From JAFGIT01 sp016929465 [NCBI: Candidatus Coatesbacteria bacterium] (GTDB lineage Bacteria; B130-G9), in the NCBI GenBank assembly GCA_016929465.1, contig JAFGIT010000232.1, positions 1 through 6,629 on the forward strand: DNA of 6,629 nucleotides. Direction: 5' to 3'. The notes below the pieces were generated by a model. It worked only from the letters and a program-made list of their open reading frames with translations. It was not told where the DNA came from and searched no databases. Both the position numbers and the translations under genes were made by a program. This document shows positions 1 to 6,597 of this stretch, one piece after another (positions within the stretch are counted from its first letter, which is position 1; each line of letters starts with the position of its first letter).

Positions 1-1071
1 ACTTCAGGTACTGCGCCTCAGATACGCATCGACGGCCTTCTTCAGCCGATGGATTACCCAGTCTTAACGACAAAGGACACAAAGCGACTTGCGTATTCGG
101 TCCTTACCGACGCACAGAAGCACCGCTTCGAAGAGGACAAAGAGCTCGACCTTTCGTTCGGCGTCAAGGGGCTCTCCAGGTTCAGAGGCAACCTGTTCCT
201 TCAGAAGGGTGGCGTTGCGGCCGCTTTCCGAACGATTCCATGGGAAATACTCGACTTCGGCACTTTGGGCCTGCCAAAGGTAGTCGAGAAGTTCCCGAAC
301 ATCCCGAAGGGCTTGATACTGGTGACCGGGCCGACCGGTAGCGGCAAGAGCACGACGCTTGCATCGATCATCAACAAGATCAATGAGGAGAAGCACCTCC
401 ACATCATCACGGTCGAGGACCCAATCGAGTATCTTCACAAGCACAAGAACTGCATCGTGAACCAGCGCGAAATCGGCGCTGACACGATGAGCTTCCCAAA
501 TGCTCTCAAATACGTTCTACGACAAGACCCCGACGTCATTCTGATCGGTGAGATGAGGGACATCGAGACGATTTCAGCGGCTCTTGTTATCTCAGAAACA
601 GGGCACCTTACATTCGCCACGCTACACACCAACTCTGCGGCTCAGACGATCAACCGTGTTATCGACGTATTCCCGCCGCATCAGCAGCCACAGGTGCGAA
701 CGCAGCTTTCCTTCGTTCTGCAAGGGGTTATGGTTCAGGCTCTCCTACCGAAGATGAGTGGTAGAGGCCGTTGTCTCGCAACAGAGGTTATGATCCCGAC
801 ACCCGCGATCAGAAACCTCATCCGAGAAGACAAGATCCACCAGATCTACTCGGTTATGCAGACTGGTCAGGAATTGCATGGTATGCAGACCCTCAATCAG
901 TCTTTGTTCAGGCTGTATCAGAGCAGGACGATATCGCTTCAAACGGCGATGTTCTCCTCGCTGAAGCCGCAGGAGCTGCAGCAGATGATCGCGGCAGGAA
1001 CCGAGACCGCAGCCACAACCTCGAAGCCTATGCCAGGCAGTGGTGGAAGCGCCATGCCAGGAGGCCAATAA
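1..1071 (+). CDS. pilT: Type IV pilus retraction ATPase PilT, 5' end cut off by the window
   Basis: This is the hexameric cytoplasmic ATPase that powers type IV pilus disassembly and twitching motility. The frame is open from base 1, and the first visible residues (APQIRIDGLL) match the start of the PilT N-terminal domain. The ATG at 49 is therefore internal, and by comparison with the family about 20 residues lie outside the window. Numbered from base 1, the visible 356 residues contain the Walker A motif GPTGSGKST (110-118), the Asp box VEDPIEYLH (about 138-146), the Walker B motif DPDVILIGEMRD (176-187) and the His box from HLTFATLHTNSAAQ onward (from 202). The PilT signature AIRNLIRE (269-276) separates it from PilB-type assembly ATPases and from PilU. 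The C-terminus ends in a short Met/Pro/Gly/Ser-rich tail beyond the usual fold. Translation stops at a tandem TAA TAG. It converges on the - strand operon and shows no functional tie to it. The call is very secure. Confidence 0.96.
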   Translation, partial: TSGTAPQIRIDGLLQPMDYPVLTTKDTKRLAYSVLTDAQKHRFEEDKELDLSFGVKGLSRFRGNLFLQKGGVAAAFRTIPWEILDFGTLGLPKVVEKFPNIPKGLILVTGPTGSGKSTTLASIINKINEEKHLHIITVEDPIEYLHKHKNCIVNQREIGADTMSFPNALKYVLRQDPDVILIGEMRDIETISAALVISETGHLTFATLHTNSAAQTINRVIDVFPPHQQPQVRTQLSFVLQGVMVQALLPKMSGRGRCLATEVMIPTPAIRNLIREDKIHQIYSVMQTGQELHGMQTLNQSLFRLYQSRTISLQTAMFSSLKPQELQQMIAAGTETAATTSKPMPGSGGSAMPGGQ

Positions 1072-1096
1072 TAGTCTAGCAAGGACTGGTCGATTA

Positions 1097-1138
1097 GGCT
1101 GGCCGCCGTTCGGTCCATGACTGCACAACGGATCAGCC
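1097..1138. other. Weak nested inverted repeat between convergent genes
   Basis: In the 96-base gap between the pilT stop and the end of the lipoprotein gene, GGCTG (1097-1101) pairs with CAGCC (1134-1138). Inside it, CCGTT (1106-1110) pairs with AACGG (1127-1131), leaving a loop of 16 bases. The position suits a bidirectional terminator, but the stems are only 5 bp and neither side is followed by a T tract. It may be chance. No better terminator was seen in the gap. Confidence 0.2.
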
Positions 1139-1167
1139 AGGAAAATGCTCGGAGTGGGGTGGTTCAG

Positions 1168-2271
1168 CTATTCCGCTGGGGCGTTGTAGATCGACTTGTC
1201 GGTGTAAAAGGTAGGCTGCAGCAGGTCCTCTACGGACAATTTCGATTGCGCTGCTGCGAGTCTGTCATATAGCCTGACCATGCTATATGAGTGCTCGATC
1301 TCTTCCACTATCGGGAAAGTCTCGATGTTGTAGCGGTCGGCGGACCCGTTCTCGTCGAAGTAGAGCGCAACTGCTTTGATTGCCTTGCTCTTTGTGCCGA
1401 CCGGGGAGATTATTGTCGTCCCATGGATCAGGTCCTCATGTTGCTCCCTATCGGAGAGCAGTATTAGATCGATACTCGGGATACTCTCCGCAAGTTTGAG
1501 TGCCTCATCGAGGCTCATCTGCGCAAGCAAGATGACCACATTTGCGATAGTTGCATGAGACGCGAGTATCGGCTCCAGGGCTTCGACGGGTTCCTGCATC
1601 TCGATTGTCCTATTGCCGTCCGCATCCCTCGTCCACTCCGCAAGCAGTTCCTCCTCATCTGTCGAGATGACGCTGGTAACGAAAACCGTCGCCTCCGTTG
1701 ATCCCTCTATCAGAAAAGCATCGAAGACTGGGTCCCGCGTCTCGACGTCCAGCATGTTCGCGCAGAGGAACGGGAAGCGAGCATTCTTCTCAAGAGCCTT
1801 TAAGTGTTCGAGACCGAATACGAAGTCCTTTGGCCCAAGCCCCACTGCATCGTATGTCATCATATTAAAGGCTGCGATCATGTACCAGGATTCGAGTTTA
1901 TCTTGCGCGCAGTTGCAATTGAACAGGTTGCCCGAATCGAGGACGAGTGAATTCTCCCAAGCAGATAGGCACTGCAGGATATAGGTCCTTCTGCGCTCAA
2001 AGCCGCCGAGCTGAGGATCGGAGCAGCTGGAGCGCCTCATCGTTCCGTAGGTGTTTCCCGTGAAGAAAGCGACAACGCTCGGGGTTGCGGCAACTTCGAA
2101 GTCGACCTTCACGCTTACCGGGGGCCCCTCCGCAAGGCAGCTCGATACCGATATGAGAAGCAGAAGGGCTGTAAGGAGCGGCATCGCGCGAGACGCGACA
2201 GTCCTTACGTGCAGCAATGAGTCTGCCCTTGGGCTTACGGCGTCGCGTGCAACTCCGACGCCCATCGTCAT
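1168..2271 (-). CDS. Probable lipoprotein with a degenerate metallophosphoesterase/5'-nucleotidase-like domain
   Basis: Last gene of the operon, 367 residues from the ATG at 2271. That ATG overlaps the TGA of the carbamoyltransferase as ATGA; the open frame runs further upstream, but only inside the neighbouring gene. A hydrophobic stretch (about 31-44) ends in VSSC, which fits a lipobox, so Cys45 is probably the lipidated first residue of the mature protein. The N-region before it is unusually long. A later ATG at 2184 would give a very short signal, but it has no ribosome site at normal spacing. Residues from about 66 align with the first domain of the operon's first gene: CSDPQLGGFERR against CNCPIEPLGGVARR, LVLDSGNLF against LLLDGGGCF, YDAVGLGPKDFVFG against YDAVCIGDDEFGFG. 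In active family members these blocks carry DxH, DxGD and GNHE metal ligands; here they read NTY, DSGN and GPKD, and the later His motifs are also absent. It is thus probably not a phosphoesterase but a binding or structural protein. The C-terminal 5'-nucleotidase domain is missing. Function unknown. Confidence 0.85.
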   Translation of the reverse strand: MTMGVGVARDAVSPRADSLLHVRTVASRAMPLLTALLLLISVSSCLAEGPPVSVKVDFEVAATPSVVAFFTGNTYGTMRRSSCSDPQLGGFERRRTYILQCLSAWENSLVLDSGNLFNCNCAQDKLESWYMIAAFNMMTYDAVGLGPKDFVFGLEHLKALEKNARFPFLCANMLDVETRDPVFDAFLIEGSTEATVFVTSVISTDEEELLAEWTRDADGNRTIEMQEPVEALEPILASHATIANVVILLAQMSLDEALKLAESIPSIDLILLSDREQHEDLIHGTTIISPVGTKSKAIKAVALYFDENGSADRYNIETFPIVEEIEHSYSMVRLYDRLAAAQSKLSVEDLLQPTFYTDKSIYNAPAE

Positions 2272-3989
2272 TCGCCCCGACCGCGCGAGGGTTTTGTCAG
2301 GAGGAAGTCGGAGATGATGAGGTCGTCGAGTCCGGTTGTATAGAAGCATCGAAGCGCGTCTTTCGGCGTGCAGACTATCGGCTCTTCCTTGATGTTGAAG
2401 GAGGTGTTCATGACAACTGGGACTCCCGTCAGCTTCTCGAATTCAGAGATCAGCCGGTAGTAGAGCGGATCCATGTCCTTCTCAACGCTATGAACGCGAC
2501 CGGTGCCATCGACGTGTGTAACAGACGGGATAATATCGCGCTTCTCTGGCAAGACGTTATAGACTAGCAGCATGAAGGGTGATGGATACGAGAAATCGAA
2601 GTATTCGGAGACTTTCTCGGCCAATACGGAAGGTGCGAAAGGCCTGAAAGACTCGCGGTGCTTCACGAGCTCATTCACGATGTCCTTCATGTCGGGATCA
2701 CGAGGATCGGCGAGGATGCTCCGCTTGCCCAGGGCTCTCGGACCGAACTCCATTCGCCCCTGGAACCAGCCGACGATACGGCCCTTGGCGAGTCGAGCTG
2801 CCGCTTCCTTCGCGGGGTCCTTTACTTCCTTATAGGGAACCTTCGCGAGCTTGAGGAAAGCCTCGACCTCGGACTTGCTGTATTCCGGCCCCCAGAAAGC
2901 ATGGTCCATCACGAAGTCTCGCTTTGCGCCGAGTAGTCCGTTGTGGATATAGAAAGCCGCACCGACTGCGGCGCCCGCATCGTAGGCTGCCGGCTGGATG
3001 TAGGCCTCTTTGTAATTCGATTGCATCATGAGCTTGCCATTCGCCACACAATTCAGCGCAACTCCGCCATTCATGCAGATGTTCTTGCTGCCAGTCACCT
3101 TCTGCAAGTAGTTCGCCATGTGGATTATGGCATCCTCGAGCCTTCTCTGGCCGCCGAGGGCAACCTCCGCGTGGCGCTCGGTGACCTCCTGGTCGTGCTT
3201 CCTGTCGTCTCCAAAGGTCAGCAGGAACTTGTCGGAATAGTATGGGATCTCACCATACTGGTAATTGAAGAACGACATGTCCATCTCGTACTCGCCTTCG
3301 GGAAGCAGCCTGACGACCCGCTTGAATTCCTTGTAATACTCGTCGGTCTTCCCGTATGACGAAAGGCCCATAACCTTATACTCGTCGGAATTGCGCTTGA
3401 AGCCGAGGTAGGTTGTCAAAGTCGTGTAGAATGCGCCCAGTGAATAGGGGAAGAAAGTCTCCTTGAGCCTCTTGATCTCATTGCCGCGCCCAGAGGCGAG
3501 AAAGGTGGTGGTCCACTCCCCGATGCCATCGGCGCTGAGTATCGCCGCGTCATCAAAGGGGGAGATCGTGTAGCATCCATAGGCGTGGGCGAGGTGGTGT
3601 TCGACGAACTGGAATTTGAATCTCGCCTGCTGCGGATCGTAGCCCGGCACCCTCTTGAGGTAGGACTTGGCAACCATCATCGATGGTATGCCGCCCGAGT
3701 AATCGGCCTGGTCCTTACAGAACGCGAGCGTCCGAGGGAAGTACTTAACGAGGTGGAATATCTTCCTGTGCAGATTGAGCCACGGATTGATGCAAAAAGC
3801 GACCCAAGCAACGTCGTTGATTGTGGCTCCGACTTCCTTCAGACAGTAGTTGATCGCCCCATAGGGGAAACCACCGTCGTGCTTTTTGCGTGAGAATCTC
3901 TCCTCCTCTGCGGCGGCCTTCAGTTTGCCATCCACCAGCACGCACGCGGCGGAGTCATGTTGAAATGCTGTTATTCCTAATATGATCAT
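2268..3989 (-). CDS. NodU/CmcH/TobZ-family O-carbamoyltransferase
   Basis: Complete 573-residue cytoplasmic enzyme. Family members activate carbamoyl phosphate with ATP to a carbamoyl-adenylate in a Kae1-like domain, then pass the carbamoyl group to a hydroxyl, often of a sugar, in the same protein. The N-terminus GITAFQHDSAACVLVDGKL with EEERFSRKKHD is typical. The predicted metal site is intact: H131 and H135 in EHHLAHA, D154 in ADGIGE and D337 in AYDAGAA, with the same first spacings (4 and 19) as I recall for TobZ; H11 of QHDSA is the expected catalytic His. Other family blocks are NGGVALNCVANGKL (308-321), the carbamoyltransferase C-domain motif MEFGPRALGKRSILADPRDP (413-432), FRPFAPSVL (448-456) and MNTSFNIKEEPIV (527-539). 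HypF is excluded because acylphosphatase and zinc-finger regions are absent. The ATG overlaps the upstream TGA as ATGA, and the downstream gene begins in the same way at its stop. The acceptor is unknown; the exported neighbours suggest a surface or exported product. Confidence 0.95.
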   Translation of the reverse strand: MIILGITAFQHDSAACVLVDGKLKAAAEEERFSRKKHDGGFPYGAINYCLKEVGATINDVAWVAFCINPWLNLHRKIFHLVKYFPRTLAFCKDQADYSGGIPSMMVAKSYLKRVPGYDPQQARFKFQFVEHHLAHAYGCYTISPFDDAAILSADGIGEWTTTFLASGRGNEIKRLKETFFPYSLGAFYTTLTTYLGFKRNSDEYKVMGLSSYGKTDEYYKEFKRVVRLLPEGEYEMDMSFFNYQYGEIPYYSDKFLLTFGDDRKHDQEVTERHAEVALGGQRRLEDAIIHMANYLQKVTGSKNICMNGGVALNCVANGKLMMQSNYKEAYIQPAAYDAGAAVGAAFYIHNGLLGAKRDFVMDHAFWGPEYSKSEVEAFLKLAKVPYKEVKDPAKEAAARLAKGRIVGWFQGRMEFGPRALGKRSILADPRDPDMKDIVNELVKHRESFRPFAPSVLAEKVSEYFDFSYPSPFMLLVYNVLPEKRDIIPSVTHVDGTGRVHSVEKDMDPLYYRLISEFEKLTGVPVVMNTSFNIKEEPIVCTPKDALRCFYTTGLDDLIISDFLLTKPSRGRGE

Positions 3990-6433
3990 TCCTTGGTCTT
4001 CCTCTCATTGGAGCGCTCTGCCATCTGCTTTAGAACATCCTCGAGCATCTTGTTGTTCGCAATGGGAACCACCTCACGGTTGTCTATCAATAGCACCAGA
4101 GCGCCTCCTACTCGCAGCTCTTCACAGAGCTTCGCATCCGACATCAGCTTCGACTGCACCGTCTCGGATACCGATAATTCCTTGACCTTCGCGGGCTCGA
4201 ATCCCGCCTTCTCAATCGGCTCCTCCCAATACGAGTTGTCAGGCTCCTTGCCTCGGATGAGAATATACTCATCGAACTTCGCCCCATCCAGCATCAGCAT
4301 CGCTGCCTGGCGCCTTGCTTCCTGAAGCTCGGGGCGACCAGAACGTGCCAGGAGTTCGCCTTTGTCATCTCGATAGAGAATATATCGAACCTCGAAGGGA
4401 TAGGATAGCTCACCTTTTTTGCGCATCTCGATCATAGAGCCAAGGCCCTGGAGACCAGCCTCCATAGTCGCCGATATGAACACATCGAGTTTATTCCTAA
4501 TCGCCGGCCTGTTCGCGACAATCGTCGCCCCTGACAGTTCAGATCGAAAGACCAGGCGGTCCCCGACTTTCTTGAACGCCGACTTTAGATGTGAGAAATT
4601 CTTGGCCCGTTGTGCCTCCATGCCGAATATGTACCCCGGCAGGTAATCGATCTCGTATTGCTTGATGAGGCTCTTGCCCTCTTCGGATGACGCCTCGATC
4701 CGCCTGATATCGAGTCCCGGCATGAGGACCTTCGTTGAGTCTATTACCCGCTCCTGGTTGGTCGCCACTGAGTTCTCGTCATAGATCAACCAGACCGGGA
4801 CCTTCACTGCCTCGTCATACAGGCACTTCGCATCCTTGGTCCCGGGATTCTCACAACGGGCGATCATGCCCTCTTTCGAGGGGCAATCGTAATCGTGCAG
4901 ACACTCGGGCAGGTCCTTGCACGCCGGAACGCCCTCTGAGTGAGGCCCCAGTATCGTGCAGACCTTGCGCATCAGAAGCGTCTTGTCGATGCGTTCATTG
5001 AATCTCTGGTTATTGATATAGAGCGTTGGTGACGCATTGACGCGGAGCCTCTCCGCTCTCGCTGCCATGCTCTTCAGCATTTTGTCCGTGTAGTCGCTCC
5101 CCAGACATTCTGAAAGTGCCGCGGTATCAATCCCGACGCTCGCCGCGCATTCCTCCCAGCTCGTTCCGGAAACAGATGAATCACGACATGCCACGTAGGA
5201 GAGGAACTTGTCCTGCTGTGTCCTCATTATGCAGAGTCGGCGCCTGTCCTCCTCGATCTCGTCTTCGCCGTAAAGAGCATCTAGGCCGCCCTCTTCGTTG
5301 AACCGGACTAGATAGAAGACATGAGGATCGACTACATCTCCGAGAGCCTTCTCAACCTGGAATAAGGTCCTGAACGCTGGCTTCGAATGCGGGCAGAAGC
5401 TCATCATATAGAGGTCGAGTCTTACCTTGGGCTTTACCGCTCCCGAGGTGCGTAGGGCCTTGAATTCATTGGCCAGTTTTGCAGCATCGGGATCATCCTC
5501 GATCTCTCTGCTGAGAGGTATATCCTCGACCGAGAGGCGCTGGCTCAATTCCTCTACCTCGGGCTTGAGCCGAGCCAAGAGCAGGTCCTGGCCCTGGTAG
5601 TCGAAGTTGACGATGTGGGTCTTCTCCACCTCGAACGAGCGCCTCATCGAGGTCCGCCGTCCGGAATTGAAGACCAGGTCTATCCCGGGGACTTCCTTCG
5701 CAAGTTTCTCGGAGTCCTCCTCGCTCTGGTGCGACAGGACCACGGCTACGTCGAATTTGCCTTGCTGCTCCTTCAGCAGCTTCAGGACCGACTTTATCGG
5801 ATCGAACACAACCAAGCCTGCAAATGCCTCCCAGTTGTCGCTCAGAGCGACCTCTGGTGTGGTGACCCCAATAATTAGGACTCGTTTCTCTCCCGCCGTC
5901 TTTATGATTAAGGGCTTGACGAATGGCTCGCCGGACTCCTTCTGGATGTTGCAGGACACGAAGGTCAGGCCGAGCTCTTTCTCCGCCCACTTAATCGCCT
6001 CTTGTCCGAATCCGAATTCGTCGTCGCCGATACAGACGGCGTCGTATCCCATCTGTGCCATAGCCTTGAGGGCCACGAAGGTGCGCTGCTTGTCGAGCTC
6101 GTCGCCCTGCGTGTATTCGTCATAGATGCCCTTTGCGAAGCACCCTCCGCCATCGAGGAGGAGCAGGTCGCGGAACTCGTCGCGAAGGGCCTTGATCTCC
6201 GTCGCGCGTCTTGCTACTCCGCCCAGCGGCTCAATCGGGCAGTTGCACGGCTCGATCATCGCGTGCGTCTCTCCCGTGTAGGCGATGGCTATCTCGGGGG
6301 AGGTAGTTGATGAACTCGCTTGTGGGGCTTCCGCCTGGGCATCCGCCTGCGCGAATCCTATCGACGCCGAAAGCACCAGGCAAAGCGCCAGAATGACAGT
6401 GAGTAAATATCTTACGTGAATAAGTTCTCTCAA
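3986..6433 (-). CDS. Exported multidomain protein: degenerate metallophosphoesterase-like domain fused to DsbA/thioredoxin-like folds
   Basis: First gene of the operon, 815 residues from a TTG at 6433. The open frame begins 24 codons earlier, at a TTG inside the promoter -10 box, so that start is unlikely. The chosen TTG has GGGAG 8 bases upstream and gives a clean Sec signal (LLTVILALCLVLSASIGFAQA, cleavage near residue 30). Residues about 46-300 resemble the UshA-type phosphoesterase domain, but ligands are altered: DxH is ETH (55-57), DxGD is DGGG (94-97), GNHE is GDDE (136-139) and GGHxH is replaced near 256-260; His57, Asp94 and His235 remain. Residues about 336-495 form a DsbA-like fold with CPHS (347-350) and the cis-Pro motif ASPTL (P469). 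Then come a six-cysteine segment (492-537), a thioredoxin-like fold without cysteines (about 545-625, LPGYIF at 598-603), and a second DsbA-like module (about 647-790) with TMEAG at the CPHS site. It probably acts in the periplasm. Whether the first thioredoxin fold is a reductase, isomerase or only a scaffold is not known; no named family is claimed. Confidence 0.85.
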   Translation of the reverse strand: MRELIHVRYLLTVILALCLVLSASIGFAQADAQAEAPQASSSTTSPEIAIAYTGETHAMIEPCNCPIEPLGGVARRATEIKALRDEFRDLLLLDGGGCFAKGIYDEYTQGDELDKQRTFVALKAMAQMGYDAVCIGDDEFGFGQEAIKWAEKELGLTFVSCNIQKESGEPFVKPLIIKTAGEKRVLIIGVTTPEVALSDNWEAFAGLVVFDPIKSVLKLLKEQQGKFDVAVVLSHQSEEDSEKLAKEVPGIDLVFNSGRRTSMRRSFEVEKTHIVNFDYQGQDLLLARLKPEVEELSQRLSVEDIPLSREIEDDPDAAKLANEFKALRTSGAVKPKVRLDLYMMSFCPHSKPAFRTLFQVEKALGDVVDPHVFYLVRFNEEGGLDALYGEDEIEEDRRRLCIMRTQQDKFLSYVACRDSSVSGTSWEECAASVGIDTAALSECLGSDYTDKMLKSMAARAERLRVNASPTLYINNQRFNERIDKTLLMRKVCTILGPHSEGVPACKDLPECLHDYDCPSKEGMIARCENPGTKDAKCLYDEAVKVPVWLIYDENSVATNQERVIDSTKVLMPGLDIRRIEASSEEGKSLIKQYEIDYLPGYIFGMEAQRAKNFSHLKSAFKKVGDRLVFRSELSGATIVANRPAIRNKLDVFISATMEAGLQGLGSMIEMRKKGELSYPFEVRYILYRDDKGELLARSGRPELQEARRQAAMLMLDGAKFDEYILIRGKEPDNSYWEEPIEKAGFEPAKVKELSVSETVQSKLMSDAKLCEELRVGGALVLLIDNREVVPIANNKMLEDVLKQMAERSNERKTKE
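3998..4006 (-). promoter_or_regulatory. Ribosome binding site of the carbamoyltransferase, inside the upstream gene
   Basis: On the - strand GAGAGGAAG lies in the last codons of the upstream gene, with AGGA about 10 bases before the ATG at 3989. A second AAGGA abuts the ATG directly and is too close to serve. The site supports this start and reinitiation at the ATGA overlap. Confidence 0.55.
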
Positions 6434-6441
6434 TAATTTAT

Positions 6442-6446
6442 CTCCC
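6442..6446 (-). promoter_or_regulatory. Ribosome binding site that decides the TTG start at 6433
   Basis: GGGAG on the - strand sits 8 bases before TTG at 6433-6431. It is followed by an A/T-rich spacer, and the codons after the TTG begin a normal signal peptide. No ATG in frame lies between the promoter and the hydrophobic core, which makes this the best start. Confidence 0.5.
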
Positions 6447-6503
6447 GCTGATTCGCCGGCATGTGCCCTTTTTGCCGCTGTGAAAATTCCACATTGGAAA
6501 GCC

Positions 6504-6533
6504 AATATAGGCGAATTAATCGCCGACTGTCAA
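6504..6533 (-). promoter_or_regulatory. Sigma70-type promoter for the three-gene operon
   Basis: Reading on the - strand, a perfect TTGACA (-35, 6528-6533) is followed after 18 bases by TATATT (-10, 6504-6509, five of six to consensus). Transcription would begin near 6497, leaving an untranslated leader of about 65 bases before the TTG start at 6433. This is the only strong promoter-like match seen for the block. Confidence 0.65.
6510..6524. repeat. Inverted repeat inside the promoter spacer, possible operator
   Basis: GGCGATTAATTCGCC (- strand) has 5-bp arms GGCGA and TCGCC around five A/T bases. It lies wholly between the -35 and -10 boxes and directly abuts the -10, where a bound dimeric regulator would block polymerase. 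The arms are short, so a chance origin is possible. No regulator gene is visible. Confidence 0.35.
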
Positions 6534-6577
6534 CAACGCCCGACATGGAACAGCAGTTCCGCAAGAGGATGTGAAAT

Positions 6578-6597
6578 GGTTGATTTGTAGGTCAACC
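6578..6597. repeat. Short inverted repeat upstream of the operon promoter
   Basis: GGTTGA (6578-6583) and TCAACC (6592-6597) are perfect 6-bp arms around an 8-base loop. They lie about 45 bases upstream of the -35 box. It could be a regulator site or part of the end of a neighbouring unit. Apart from this the stretch 6534-6629 shows no supported gene; an ATG at 6620 is too near the edge to judge. Confidence 0.25.

Noticed and set aside
745-1128. 127-codon - strand open frame overlapping the pilT 3' end
   Set aside because: Antisense to the conserved AIRNLIRE region of pilT, with no ribosome site or motif seen.
1168-2349. Longer version of the lipoprotein starting at 2349
   Set aside because: The extra 26 codons lie inside the end of the carbamoyltransferase, are Arg/Pro-rich, and delay the signal peptide further. 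The ATGA overlap at 2271 is the natural start.
2943-3359. 138-codon + strand open frame opposite the carbamoyltransferase
   Set aside because: The opposite strand encodes conserved carbamoyltransferase motifs over the same bases, and the translated product is not protein-like in any familiar way.
5493-5990. 165-codon - strand open frame rich in Arg and Gly
   Set aside because: It lies inside the large protein's gene in another frame, its composition is that of out-of-frame GC-rich coding DNA, and it has no recognisable motif.
5607-6125. 172-codon + strand open frame opposite the large gene
   Set aside because: Antisense shadow of a well-supported coding region, with a Ser/Arg-rich composition and no domain.
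3986-6505. Active UshA-type 5'-nucleotidase as the name of the large protein
   Set aside because: The metal-ligand motifs are altered at four places and the C-terminal substrate-binding domain is replaced by thioredoxin folds, so naming an enzyme activity would mislead.
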